A DNA stretch of 64,000 nt from Mactra quadrangularis (GCA_025267735.1 CM046301.1:58361872-58425871); one strand, 5' to 3'; shown: positions 1 through 15,400, counted from the first letter of the stretch. A program made the numbers and translations. The notes: a model not told the origin generated them from the letters alone.

Positions 1-104
1 CTTAGAAATGCAGGAGTTTTGAGAGGACTCTCATACAAACATAACTAGCAATTGTCTAGTCAACACTGATAATGAAAGTTAAACAGACCTACAGTCATAA
101 TACA

Positions 105-275
105 GGCAGTGGTGGCCGAGTGGTTACCACATTGGATTGGTTATCATCAGATAGACAGCTTTGCTTTATTTCGAATCCCATCCAAAACATACCCCGTTGT
201 TTCCTTCAGGAAAAGACATAATCCTTCTAACTCTGTACTTGGGACCAGGAAATTGGCTCAAAAGTGATTTATTTT
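105..275 (+). mobile_element. SINE (family B), serine/leucine-like tRNA head
   Basis: Starts GTGGCCGAGTGGTTACCACATTGGATTGG (A box) and has a B-box-like TTTCGAATCCCATCC near 170-184. Related copies: 35940-36110 (+), 54345-54525 (-), 58495-58730 (-). The shared GGATTGGTTATCAT..ATAG block defines the family. Confidence 0.65.
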
Positions 276-402
276 AGTAGCAAGAACTTGTTGCAAAATC
301 GAGCTAAAATAAATTAGTGTATATAAGTACATGTATAAAACAGTAGCAGATCATGAAATTCTTGACAAATATCAAGTAGATGTAATCACAAACCATACAT
401 AC

Positions 403-490
403 CATGTCCACCTAAAAGTCTGTTAAATACTTCTTTCACCACAACAGGGTTCAGTTTGATAAGTTTAGGTAAAGCTGCAATAACCTCATC
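403..490 (-). CDS. SYMPK: SYMPK exon 27, last exon in window
   Basis: Codes [29 protein letters not shown], matching [28 protein letters not shown]. The donor is GTATGT with one extra base, so the next exon lies left of the window. Bases 1-402 hold intron and a SINE fragment; no further symplekin exon is visible there. Confidence 0.93.
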
Positions 491-3400
491 CTGAATAAAC
501 AGAAAAAAACATTTTTAACAAAAGTAACTTAAATCCCTGTATGATACCATAAGTGAGCCGCCCGGCTAGCTCAGTTCATAGTACGAAAGTCTACTGATTG
601 AGGGGTCATGGGTTTACTTTCGTGGAGCTTGGTCATGAAATTATTTCTACAGCCATTCTCCCTACTACCAATGATTTTTAATTATGTAGGGCAGTTGTCA
701 GTCACTGACAAAAATATGCGCTTAGTGGTTGGTTAACACCTAAATCCATAGATTTAGCCTTTCCAAGAGCAGTGAGTAGGTTGACAGACCACCCTTATAT
801 GACCTATACAATGCATTGCTATGGCGTTAAAACCAACAAAAATAAAACAAACAAAAACAAAGATATCATACATGCATAGCTTGTGAAAATTAACCTGAGC
901 CTAAAAATAATAATATCAATACCATACATTAAAGCAGTTAAAAGTAGTTTAGTTACCAAAGCAATCAATCATAGGTCAACTTGTACTAACTAAAGCCTTC
1001 CTTTTTAGTATCCACTTTTTTTCATTCTTTAAGGATGTTATATCAACCTAAATCTCATAGGGAAGTAAGACTAATTCACTTTAGTGGAGTTCCTATGTTT
1101 TTGTTTTATTTCATTGTTGTGTAGCCTTGTTTCATAGATTACAAAGTAATCACAAACAGGATTTTTTTACACAGCACTAAAGAAATGAAATATGTATTTC
1201 TATCTCTAGACCAATGTATTTAGCCAGTACTGCCTGATATGCATCTACCTTCACTAGTGACAGGCAACTATCTATGATTAGTTTGCTAAATAATAGAAAC
1301 AAATCAGAAGCTTAATTTTCCAGCATGAAAGGATAAAAACGAGTCGTCTCGGACAATCAGACTAGTGCTTCATTCACAGCCTATTACTGTATGCGTTTAT
1401 AGATTTAGAAAGTATAGCTAAAAGCACAATTTATTCAATATAAATATTTACCTTATTTAATCCAATGAGTACAGGTATAAGAAATCTAACATCAGGTACA
1501 CGTTTATGATAGAGATCACGTACACGTTCAACAAGCTCTGGTGATGGTGCAGCTAAAATACAGAAAATATTTCATTATACTAAACTTACACTAAATGTAC
1601 ACACTAAGACTGGTATTGATACTGCTAGAATAGATGAAATGCATCACTTAAAGGGATATACAGGCAAATGACTGTGCCAAAAGTATAGAACCAAGTTTAG
1701 TCTTTAAAACAGTATTAAGAACGTAAGAAATCACTTACTAATAACATTTGTCACTTATAACATTCAACTAATCGAATTAAAACATGTGGCATACACATTG
1801 TTGAAAACATATCAGAAGGATACTGAGGGAATCACCAAGCTATTTATAGATTTGTTATATGTCGTACTAGCTGAAATTAAGCATTTCCATAGTTCGCTTC
1901 TTGTCGTTTCAACATTCTTAGGCGGTTAGGATATCTTTTTCATAGAACTATACTAATGTTGCACAATAAGCTCTAGAATCTTCTCATCAGTAAATGCATG
2001 TGTTAACACTAATCTATTTTTAGCTAACCTGACCCACGTGGGTCTAGTTAAGAAACACCCCGAATATAACGAGAAAATAAAGAAATATTTTGCCAAGTAA
2101 TATAACAGTGTGTCTGTTGCATTCACAGTTATAAAAAATATAATTCAAAAATCAGGAAATATTGCCTTGCAATTCCTTTAATACCGTATTTTGACGTATA
2201 AAATACGCACTTTTTTCCCTCCAAATCTGACTTCATTTTTTTGATGCGTGTTTTATCCGTAAACAACGAAAAATCGCCCAGTCATAGACGAAAAATCGTC
2301 AAAATTTGCATATGGCGTATTATTAAAAAGGGAAGTAATTCTGTAAAACCCGGACTTTGTACGGGTTAATGATAAAAACTAGCGATCGCGCTATTTGATC
2401 TGCCGATGTTTCTTTCATTGTAACATTGTGAATGTTGTTTGTTAATTCATAATAAATTTTAATTTAGAAGTTAAATTATTAATAATTGCTTTCCATGTTT
2501 GTTGTTAATTTGTGTTCGTTTGTATAAATTTATGGGGTAAAAAGGTTTATGTTTAATCAAGCAATAACTCAATTTTACTTCCCAAGCGTCATATTATATG
2601 ATGTGTGAAAAACAATCAGCGAACAAAAGGATTAAATTTTTTAATATACAAACTTGACACATGTCAATTGTTATAAGGAAAGCATTGCAAGTTGGCAGTT
2701 AATTAATGCATAAAAGGTCAGGCTATGACGGATAATTGCACCTTGTTTGACAGTTTGAGTAAACTTAATTGTCGTCAATAAAAGGTATGTCAATTTGAGA
2801 TGCTCTCATTATCAAACAATTGCCAAACAGTTTATAGTACTAACATTTTTTATATTTATAAATATCAATAAACGATCTCATAATAAATAGGCATATAATT
2901 CAATTCTAATATGTGATTTAACAAAAGTTTAACAAATCAATGTGTGTCTGCTCTTCGTATCTTTGAACTTAGTAACGGCGTATCGGCTTCTTTGATGTTT
3001 TACCGTCAACCTTAATTATATAGTGACGGTCGATGTCTTTGTAAATTATTGAGACCTGTTGGTCGGTTTTAAGTAAATAGAAAAAAAATAAAGATTAGTG
3101 TATAAAAATATACATTTTTGGAAAGACAATTAAATTATAGATTTATTAATAACAATTTTATTACTACGATTTTTAATTAAAAAAATACAAGTTAAAGACA
3201 TGCTTGTAAAAAAAATTATGCACTGTTGAATTTAACTGAAAAAATCAATGGGACTTTATCTGATAAGGTCATAGAATGAAATGGCTTAAAACACAGATTA
3301 AAATTGAATTATATGCCCAAATTTACAAGATTTTTATGGATATATATAAATATAAACAATGTTAGTACACTGAACTGTTTGACTATGTTTGGCAATTGTT

Positions 3401-6400
3401 TGATAATGAGAACATCTAAAATTGACTTACCTTATATTGATTATAATTTTAAATTACCAATCACTTATAGATAAATGATTGTTTGGTTGAAAGGCCGTAA
3501 CACAGTAATTTTAAGTGTGTTTCACGACAGAGTATGATTTTGCGATCTTTGAAACTTTCGATTTTGTAGAAAAATCGGCCGAAATTTTTCCTTACGACTT
3601 TACCGAAAAATCGTCAAAAAGTTTTTTTCTTCAGATTTTAGTCAATTTTTTTGGTGCGTATTATACACGAATGCGTATTTTATACGTCAAAATACGGTAC
3701 TTTTAGTGTATACTATTTTATTACCACTTAGACTGATGAGCAAAAAACATGTACATAAAATAGCAATCACATTCTAAACAGAACATACAGAACATGAATA
3801 TGAAATATGAATTACTGGAGAAATTCATGTACCTGTATAATCAATTCATACATGATGAAAAAATACACTAGTATGGAAAGTTACAATTATGTACCTATAA
3901 AGATATCATTCAAATGGTTGCAAGAAGTAGATTAATGCATGTTGCTTGATAGATTCATGATCCATGTCAGAACTTCATCCAGTGATAAGTTTAATAAATT
4001 GACATTTTATAGATTTGTTGATGGGTATGAAGGAGTATATTGTGTCAAGTAATACAGTCTACAATTTATATCTGTTAGTATCAAGTGTCTCATTATCATA
4101 GAAAAATACCATTGGCTAATGAACAATGTATTATCTCAAATATAGAAATCCAATCTACCTTTATCAGTTAAGATATGTATGACTCTAGTAACTAATGTCT
4201 CTGCTCCCTTAGGACAATTCTCTACAAAGAGAAGTAACTCTGGTGAATCCATACCCATTCCTTTGACCTGTAAAAACAGTAAAATAATGCATCACGTCAC
4301 AATACAATGGGCATGCTCGATTGGAAATTCAGACTGTTAGAACTGGGAGAACTCCAATCGAGTGCATCGGAACTGTGTTCTGGCAGCTTTCTACCCATTT
4401 CATCGAAATAGGTGGTGTGAGCAAAATTGGTCGTTGTTTATTCATACCCAGGATGGCGGTGGCATCACTGCAAACATGTGAGTTTGGTGTTTGAAAGCGA
4501 ATGTTGTTAAAATTATACTTTTGAACGATTGTTTACGATAACAATTTAACTATTTTCTATAAATAAAGTAAGAACTGAGTATATTTCCTACAGATTTTGC
4601 CTTTTGATTCAGTTCCGACATCCAATTTCACTCGTTTGGCAGATTCTGTGGAAGAGTCGGAATTTGATTCTGGCACAGTTCTGACAGCCCAATCGAGCAC
4701 GCCCAATATGTTATGTTACATTACGATACAATACCATACATTACAATACAATGCCATGCAGTGATTTTAATCCTTTTATAGAAGATGAATCATTGAATGT
4801 AAAAGTTAATCAACACAAAATAAAAATTCAAAAAAATCTAACAAAGCCTCAAAATTCCCAAATTGGCATTAAAATTATAACAAAGTATTAAGACAAAGGA
4901 AAACCAACTTACAGGTGCCTCCAACATTCTTAGTATAGTTCTCTTGATATCAGCATTAGTTGAGGTATATACAGTAGCTAATCTGAAATAACAAGTAAAT
5001 CTGTGAGCTAATGCTCACTAGTGATACCCCCGCAAAAATCTAAAAATATGCGACAAACAGGAAGTAGATGAGCAAGGAGCATGAAATCGCTTTACACCAC
5101 ATGGGACTATGGGATGAAGCAATATGCAAAGTATTAGGCTGCTGCATGTTATAGTTGCTGAGAAAACTGCGACGGAAATTTTGTAACGGACGCACGGACA
5201 AGGGTAAAACAGTATACCCCCCTCTTCTTCGAAGCGGGGGTATAACATACATACCAGATCAATTCATCAACATCATTAAGCAGTCCTTGATCATCTTATT
5301 AATTACTTGAATATAATATATTCATGAGTAAAAGTTCAAAATGTACAAGATCTTACAACTTTTGATGTCCCATAATGTTTGCATTGCTAAACTAACTTAA
5401 GGAAGACAAACCTTATCTAGTTTCAAAAGTCATAATTTATTAACAACTCTGATAATATATATATATTTTTTTTTATTAAACGCCGTGTCAACACAATTAT
5501 GGTCATTTTACGGCATCCAGCGCACCTAACCTAGTTTTCCTGGACCATTGTCTATAACCAGTACTCACCTACCCTTCCACAAGGCCGGAAACTTTTCCAT
5601 ATTATCTAATAATGAAGGAAAATCGACATTATTGTCAAATTTTCATGGAAGGGTATAACCTCCCCGAGTGGGATTTGAACCTGCACCCCTGGGGCACAAG
5701 ATTTCAAATCCCAGCGCTGTACCAACTGCGCTAATGATCTGGGTTCTCTGATAATATAAAATCAGTAATTTCCACTAGCACAAATTAATCTTCAATGGTT
5801 CCAAGCTTCAGGCTAGTGAGTTAGAGTGAAGTCTGTTACTAGTAAAAAGTTAAGAACACAAATCACAGCTCAACATCAGTATCAAAGTAATATATAACAA
5901 GAAATGTAATGTGGAAACCCACATTAAAGCCAGATTTAAAAACTTTAACGCAAAATTACAAAGGGAAATAATCCATTAAAAAGGCAGGTAGAGTTGTAGT
6001 TATTGTACGATTATATTGAACTGTCCGACTGCATAAATTAAAACGTCACATATCACGGAATATTTAATGCTCGGATAAATTTCGGTCGTTCACGTGGAAT
6101 GAATCGTTAGCACATAACAGTGATGTATTACATCTTACTATCAATGAAAATCAAAGTTTGTGTGGCCGAGTGGTAAACCGTCGGACTGCCAACCTTTTAG
6201 TCATGGGTTCGAATCCCGATAGAAACATATTTTTATCTCTTATTTTCGTAATATACAATGTATTCATGCTTCATAAAAATTATGATTCTCTTTGTTAGTT
6301 TTTACTGCTAAATTCGACACTATAAAAGAGAACGCCCAGTGGCGCAAACGACACTGTTAGTGGAACTGAAATATATTTGAGATTCTTTGTTTTGTAGTGT

Positions 6401-9400
6401 TTTTTTATTTATATCTCAAAAAATGATGCTGAATAGAATAAAACAAAAATATTCAGAAAATAAAAATGCCAACAATACAAAGAATAAAAAATGGCATCTT
6501 TAGAATTCGAACTCGCACCCCTTTTAAAAATAGATGTTCTGAAGCACTTCACTTTAACAGTACGACTATTCAGTCAGACGAGATATCGTCACTAATTTAA
6601 CCTACACATTGTATTTTCTATTTCAAAATTCTATATATAGAACGCGGAAAATAATATATACAGTGTGCGATAACCGTGTAATTATGCAATCGGACAGTTC
6701 AATATAATCGTACAATACTTTCTCAATTGTTAACGATAACGGCACCCGAAAAATCCGGCTAATAAACTCAACAACAATTCTTATACATGTATATAGTAAT
6801 AACAATAGCACAATGTACAGAGTATATAAGCTCTACTTACTCATGTATTAGTTTATGATTACAAGGTAATAGACCAAGATATAAATATAGTGACATCTTT
6901 ATAGAATCATCATTCCATGTATCTGGTGCCTCTGGAACACAAACAAACACACATATATAAATTTAGTCATTCATGATTTACAATGATGAGTCATTTTATT
7001 AGATGAAAATATTTAATGAAAACACATGAATCAAATCTTACATTTTCTTTCATGCTTTACGGTGAAACGTCACGTTATTCGATGAAAATAAACGATGAAA
7101 ATATAAATTTTATATTTTCATCGTAGTGAAAATATAACCTTATATTTTCATCGTTCATGACGTCATATTAGATGATAAATGACGTCATCTTGGAGTAGAA
7201 ATGACGTCACATTATAATTTGTGTAAAATACATCAAATAAAATGCAAAACTAAGCATGAAAGAAACAGAATATTCGTCAACTTTGGTGTAAGATGATTTT
7301 TATTTCAACTCGTGAACTTAGAAAGTGACATTTTCACTCATGGCTATGCCACTCATGAAAATATGTTTTCTGAGCTCACTCAGTGAAATAAAAATTGATC
7401 TTTTTATACCAAAGTTGACGAATATCCTCTATATCATAGTTAAACAGTGGAGGAAATATAAAATCCAAGGTGGCTAATTCCTTTGAGCAAGAAATATCAT
7501 TCATTGCTGGTTCCACACACAGTTTTATACATATAATCAAGACTGTTTACATAATCATAAACTACAGTTTTACAGTAGACATATGAACCTAAGGGTGCGT
7601 TGCTTAAGAAAATTGCTACATATCGCTTTGTGTCCTGGTACCCAAAATTTGATGTCACACACTCATTCCTTTTGTTGTAAAAAGGGTACCAGGACACAAA
7701 GCGATACGTAGCGATTTGCTTAAGCAACGCACCTTAAGTGATTGAAACTCCTGTACTACATATTCCTCAACTATATTAATGCTATACAGTACATATAATA
7801 AGGTAAAGTTAAAGTTATATCTATAAAATCTTACCTTGTCGTCCTCTAAGTTTAGCATACAATTCTGGTGATGGCTTAGGTAATAACAAATATTTTAACA
7901 TCTGAACAGCGTAATACTGAAATACAAACAGTGCGTGCATGAATATTTCAGTAGCCCATCTGGCCCTAGTCTACAATCAGAGTCATATGAGGTGGACAGT
8001 TATGTTAACCAAATATTTTTTCCAGGAAAACTTCAGTATTACACTCCCCACCACCATAACTAGCTGGCCACTTCATCAGAAATGAGTCTTAGTATGTAGT
8101 TAGACTCTAATTGACAATTCTGTATCAGTGAGAGGTTTTAGCAATATGAAGTCAGTGACCTTAACCACTCAACTACTCAACCATCAAACACTTTACCATC
8201 TATCTTTAATCAAAGTATTGTACAGTAAAAGTCAAACGAATAAACTAACTTATAAAAAGTGGTCAAAGGTAATTCAACAATTATCTTCAGTTATAACACA
8301 AAACATAGTATTGCCACTTTTCCACATAAAATATAGACAAATACAATAATTTTTACCTCAATAGCATGATGAGCTTGTTGAGTCTCATATAAATTCCTGG
8401 TAAAACTGATAGCTTGATTTCTTAACTGAAATAAAATGTAAATCAAGATCCAACATTATATGTTAATATTATGTAAATGGAATAAATCATGATATATCAA
8501 TATCTTGATAAAAAGAATCCAAATTTTAAATTATTCATTAGATAGGAACAACCTAGTTTTGGTTATTTTTTTAATTTAGAGCTTTCGCTCCAACAAATAC
8601 TAAGATATGTGCCAAGAGCCAACTCATCTAACCAGTTATCCTGGACACCTATTTTTACCATGATTTAGTTACTCTTTCACAAGACTGACAACTTCACTCC
8701 TCTAAGGAGGACAATCCATTATGAACAACAAATGTACCCCACAAATACATACAGTTATCCTGGACACCTATTTTTACCATGATTTAGTTACTCTTTCACA
8801 AAACTGAAAACTTCACTCCTCTAAGGAGGACAATCCATTATGAACAACAAATGTACCCCACAAATACATACCTCATTTTGATCACTTGAAGTAAACTCTA
8901 GTAGAACGTCAAGGAATCTAAGTCTATGAGAAGGTCGAGTCATAATAAGTTTTCTTAAAGTTTGTAAGCCTGATTCAACACGTTTCTGAAAAAAAAAAAT
9001 ATTAAGTAATATGTGTAAGTATATCTTCCATATATATAAAATGATTTAATTCACCAAGAGTCTTTATATTTTCATGAAACATTTCAATTTTTGGTTAATA
9101 TATACTTGTATACAGCAAATCAATGACTACTAAGAACTGACAATGGCTTGAAATTTAAAATTGATTATGTTTTACCACAGCTACACTTTAAGTGAAAATG
9201 AATACCAGCAACGATGGCATAATTATGTTGGGCAAAAGGAAAATTACAAGATTTTTACCATACTACATGTGATACAAGCTTACTATACATTTATTTTTTT
9301 AAACTTTAAATAGTTACACAAACAAAACTGTAAACTTACATCATCAGAACAAAATCTTCTAAGTATAAATAAAGCATTATCTGTAATAGCTGGGGCTTCT

Positions 9401-12400
9401 AGCAAGACTTTATGAAATAACCTGAAAACATAGTAAACAATAAACAAATAGGTACACTGTATATACTCAGTTGTAAGACGCATTTTTGGCCCTCCAGATT
9501 GAAATAATGAATAAAAGAATATCCTGACAAGTTGTGAAAGCACAAATTACGAGAACAATTAGTTAGCCGTCCACCAAGATGACCCACAATATTCTAAGAT
9601 TTCTGTAATATTTTGACATGATAACTTTCATTGCAGGTGACATTTTCTAGGATAAACTTAGGGTTAATAAAATATTTCAACAGAGTCGGTAAGTATAGAT
9701 ACATCAAAGGCCGATATGCTGATAACCTAGTAAAGATCATAAAAGACCGCTATACCGCACATGGCAAATGCTATTCCTTATTGAGATAAGTGATGTACAT
9801 AACCTTGAATCTTGACACATGCGGTATTAAACAAATTACGGGGTATCCCATGGTGTTTGTATTATATGAACAAAAAATCCCCTGTTAGATCTCAATTTAA
9901 GGGAATTAGTATTTAATACTTGCAGTAAAAATCGTAATTTATAGACAAAGATTTTATGGCATGTAAGAAGGTTTCTATTAGTTACGCATGACCTGCTAAG
10001 CCTAATAATTATTATTTGAATTAGCTACAGGCCTGAAGTATCAGATTAATAAACAATTAATTGAAATTGTATAAAAATAATTTTATAATTGTCTTCTATC
10101 TTCTTTGTCCACAGACGTGATATACTTGGGCATGATTAGTTATTTATTATTACCACATCTTTCTTACCCTATGGCTTGTATGAAGTTTTAAAATACTAGT
10201 TTTTTTAGGCATTCATAATATTTTAGAACAAAACTATATTATAAAAACTGGCAAATATATTCGGCAATTTTGCTCGACAATATCAACGATATAGTATCAG
10301 CCAGTACGGCCATAATATGGACTTGTCTTATACTAGGGTTCACATAAAATTCCCTGGTGACGAGTCTTAAAGTGGGGGGGCATGTCTTACAGGCGAGGGC
10401 GCCTTATAATTGAGCACATACGGTAACAACAAAATATGTAAAAAACCAATTTGGACATTAAATCAAGCATTTAGTCAATACATCAAACATTTGTGCTAAA
10501 CACATTAGTGAATGTTCAACATTTTAATGTTTGGTAATTTTCAAATTTACAACGATAATGAAGTTCATTATTAAATGGTAAACAGATAGAAATGGTTCTA
10601 ATACCCGGAGAAAAATAGGGCCGGTTTCATAAGGCAATCACTCGATTTTTTTCAAGCCAGTGCTTGAGAAAATTTAAGACTCTATATTTTATAATATATC
10701 TTTATATTCTAGTAAAAAAGAAAAAGATAAAAAGAACTTACATTTCTTTCTGATCAGTGACTGATAATAAACCATTTAATATTCTAGATAGACATTCATC
10801 ATATGTTGACATATTATGATTGGAACTATCACCTGACGTTGATACAAAGTTCATACATTGAGCATATTCCTGATATAACCAAGCAAATATTATATCTGTT
10901 CTGTTACGTAAATCTGAGAATATGTAAGTCTGTAATACTGAAAATATACAAGAAGTTATTACTCAAAAAATATTTCTATGATTTTAAGTGAGTGAGTTTT
11001 GAGTTCTTGTTTTTTTATCCAATTTTCTCATTTATCAACGCTATTTATTAGGTTATGTACCTTATGTTAGGTTATGTTGCTAATCCAATCAACTTCACTG
11101 GATGCTTTTCTGAAAAAGTTCTGGCTCATTCTTCCACAATAAGCTGACAAGTTCTCCCTCTATGGAGGAAGACCAATTCTAAGTATTGAATTATCATGTA
11201 AGGGAATAACCTGCTACAAACTGTGAATTAAACCAATAGATTCGTTTTGCTGCATTTTACCACAACGCAACAGCCACAACTATTATAGTATGTCCCTTTT
11301 AAACAGTCTGTTATGTTAACATAAAGAGGAAAATGCACCTAATTACAATTTTTGTGAAGCTAAATTCTCAACCTCCATAACCAACAGTCTACTTCCTTAC
11401 ATAGAAGAGTCATGGTCAGTAGCCGACTAATAAATCTATAAAAAAATTTAATTCCAGGAAACAGATCTTGCCTATATTCCTCAAAAAATGGTAGAGAACA
11501 GTGAAATACTGACTTAAACAGCAATGAAGAAAACAACATTGAGAAAATGGTGAAAAACCTAAACTAGCTAGTACAAAACATTTTGTGCTAATCAACACCG
11601 CTCAAAGGAGAGAAATTTTACTTACTTTCTTTGAATTCACCACCAAACTGTGTAACAAGACATGATAATATTTTTGTTCTTGCCATTAATGCATTCCCTA
11701 GAGAGGCTTTCTCTGAAACACACAACAGTTATCAGGTATAGACAACGGTTAAATACATGTATACATAAATATATATATAAAAAACCATTAAGCGGATCCT
11801 ATACCACCCTGGTATGAGTAGGAAATACTTTTTAAAAAGTTTAGAAATAACCAACTATTGATTGATTTTTACTACTTTTAATTGACAACCAGTTTCAATA
11901 TTATCATTGAGTGGATTGTTAACTTTCAATGACTAATACTAACAATCAATGTATACACTTCATTGACTTCAAGCAATTTGTCAACATGTCACACAATAAA
12001 TGAAAACCATTCAATCAACAAGAAGATATTATTTCTTTATAACACACTATAATGCATGTATTTTTGATAATAAAACCTTAAACATAAACATATTTCTTTA
12101 TAACACACTATAATGCATGTATTTTTCATAATAAAACCTTAAACATAAACATAAATATTTCATTAAGAGTAAATCAAAAATATAAACATTATCTGCAGAT
12201 TATGAACATCTACTTCAAATAAGCACCAACCTCCCATAAGAAGAAAAAATCAATTTGAAATAAAGCTACAAATTAAAAGCCAGGTCTGAGGTAGTCCTGA
12301 TATAGACTTACTTTCAGCATTTAGTATTCTATCTAAAGCCATCACTGATAATTCTTCCATCTCGGGTACAGGTAATGATTTTGTTACAGCTCCAAGTTTA

Positions 12401-15400
12401 AAATGTTTAACTCCTCTCTTAGACGGAAACTAAAATAACAAAAAAATAACAACTTAATAATTTTATTCACTTTTAAGTGGACATTGTTCACAATATGTTC
12501 ATATTACCACTCCTCAAATATCTGGTTATACTCATCAACTGCTAGTTATCTTAGCAAAATTTTAAACATACATGTATAATGTAAAACTTTATCATTGTAT
12601 GTTATCAGAGGTGTGTACAAAACTTTCCTTCTATTAAGCAGGCTTCCCAGCAGTGCAAAGTAAAAAACTAGGAAAAAAACTAGGAATGCCAACTCAAAAA
12701 AACTAGGAGAAAACTAGGAGAAAACTAGGAAAACTAGGAAGATAATGAAAAAATAGGACTTCTTTCAGGAAAGTGTTTACCTTTTCAACCTGGAACAATA
12801 CATAATTACCATAGAAGACAGGCACGGAAGCTGCGAAGTTGACATTTTCTTTGCTCAGGCATAGATGTCATGGTGTCATAGAGCCTTAGTTTTCACATGT
12901 GTTAACACATGCAGCTTGGTAAGGCAACACTGACATCAGACACCATACCAGCATTGGAAGATGTCAATTCAACAACTTTTGGCCATTATCTACAAATATA
13001 TCTTACAGAAAAACAAATGAGGTATCAGTATTTTGTAAAGAAAAAAACTTAAAATATAAAAACTAGGAATACTAGGAGCCTTTTGGCAAATACTAGGAAA
13101 AAGTAGGAACCCACTAAAAAACTAGGAATGCTGGGAAGCCTGTATTAAGCAAATTTTTATGACAATATATTTTTGTACTGATTAACAGAAAGTAATGAAC
13201 ATTCTTTGTAGTTTTATTGCTTATCATATAAAATTTTATATGAAATAATGATCAGAAAAGAATGGTTCATCCTCAATATAACATCAGACTACATGTAGTT
13301 CAAATGCTTGTCAAAAATCTTCAAATAAAGTAAAAAAGTTAATATATTAAGCCAAACTCCCCACAGCAGTTATCTCCCTTTATCAAATCAATAACCACTG
13401 CCACAACAAGTAAATTCGTCTCTCAGAGAGCCGAATATTTTTTTTCATCTTTTCTGTTACATTTCAATATTTTCTACTAATTGAGTCTCCTTGTAGTAAA
13501 TTATGATGTTCAAAGTACATATAGATAAAAATTAGTTTTAATTAATAATTTGTAAACATAACAAAACGTGATGTAAGCACTGTGAGACGTTTGGGCATTC
13601 TATAAATAGATGGTATTACTAGCGTCATGTGATTTACCTGTTGGCAGTGATTGAAGTAGCAAAGCGTGACGTAAGGACTGTGAGGAGTTTGATATTAAGC
13701 AAGTAGAGAAGATATCAATATTTTAACCCTTTACTGGTAAAATGGCTATTTCCCCATGCTCCCAGCATTGCTATGGTAGCTGGGATTGGGGATCAAATGG
13801 CTTTTTCTGAAAGGCAATCACACAGGGAATAATTTGGCTAAGTGAAGAATCTTTCAACCAAGTAGTAATAATATAAAAGCATCTTGAAATAGCCCAATCA
13901 AATTAAAGCAAAAAAATACCAATTTCTGTCCATGTCCAAACCAATAAAGGATTTATGATAAACTTACCTGTGGTGGTGGAGGTAACAATAAAGGATTTAT
14001 GATAAACTTACCTGTGGTGGTGGAGGTAACAATAAAGGATTTATGATAAACTTACCTGTGGTGGTGGAGGAAACAATAAAGGATTCATGATAAACTTACC
14101 TGTGGTGGTGGAGGTAACAATAAAGGATTTATGATAAACTTACCTGTGGTGGTGAAGGTAACAATAAAGGATTTATGATAAACTTACCTGTGGTGGTGGA
14201 GGTAACAATAAAGAATTTATGATAAACTTACCTGTGGTGGTGGAGGTAACAATAAAGAATTTATGATAAACTTACCTGTGGTGGTGGAGGTAACAATAAA
14301 GAATTTATGATAAACTTACCTGTGGTGGTGGAGGTAACAATAAAGGATTTATGATAAACTTACCTGTGGTGGTGGAGGTAACAATAAAGGATTTATGATA
14401 AACCTACCTGTGATGGTGAAGGTAACAATAAAGGATTTATGATAAACTTACCTGTGGTGGTGGAGGTAACAATAAAGGATTTATGATAAACTTACCTGTG
14501 GTGGTGGAGGTAACATAGCTTTGTTCAATATATCTAACTTTGTAGTGCCACTATGACCACCTGGAAAATAATTATAATACTACAATATTATACATAAGTT
14601 AAAAAATCTTACAATAACTAAGCAATACAATATAGTACAGTTTACAATGAAAAACTGTCATAAGACCTTTGATAACATGGGTCTCGGGAGCCTTGTCTTG
14701 GGACCCTATTCAGAGGTTCATGGTAATGAGTAAACCTCTTATAATGGTACCTCTGTAGAGTGACAATTTTACCAATCTCTGTCAGTTGCTGCTGTGCCAA
14801 CAACTGTAATATCTGCTATATTTTCAGTAAGTTATTTAATCAATGAACCCATCAACAAATTAATAAGCAGTGGTGTTTTTCACAAAAATTCTTACGAAAA
14901 AAATCTTTGTAAGTCAAAACCATAACAAGAGTACCGCTAGGCAGAGCATTATATGCCTGAAAGTGTTGTTTTTTTTAGTTAAGATGAAGCATTTGTAAAA
15001 CATGAGAATATTTCATATGAGTATCATATAATGAATAATTGTGGAAAACAAAGTAGAGAAAAAAGATCTGTTTTCAGTTTTAAGGTAATAGTGACCTTGA
15101 ACTTTGACCTTGTAACCCCAAAATCAATAGGGGTCTTCTACCCGATATGGACAATCATCGTATGAAGTTTGAATATTGTGGACCAAATGGAACTTAAGTT
15201 ATGTTCCGGAAACTGTTTTCAGTTTTAAGGTAATAGTGACCTTGATCTTTGACCTTGTGACCCCAAAATCAATAGGGGTCTTCTACCTGATATGGACAAT
15301 CATCGTATGAAGTTTGAATATTGTGGACCAAATGGAACTTAAGTTATGCTCCGGAAACTGTTTTCAGTTTTAAGGTAATAGTGACCTTGACCTTTGACCT

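Noticed and set aside
5018..5252. 70-76 aa frames repeated at 20902, 47127 and 52065
   Set aside because: They are the HINE family 1 element translated; all copies share them because the DNA is repeated, and no transposition protein is encoded.
6160..6233. Functional tRNA gene
   Set aside because: A and B boxes are good but the anticodon stem does not pair; kept only as a tRNA-like sequence.
13943..14514. CRISPR-like array
   Set aside because: The 44-bp repeats are back to back with no spacers, and the unit is an exon-intron border in an animal gene.
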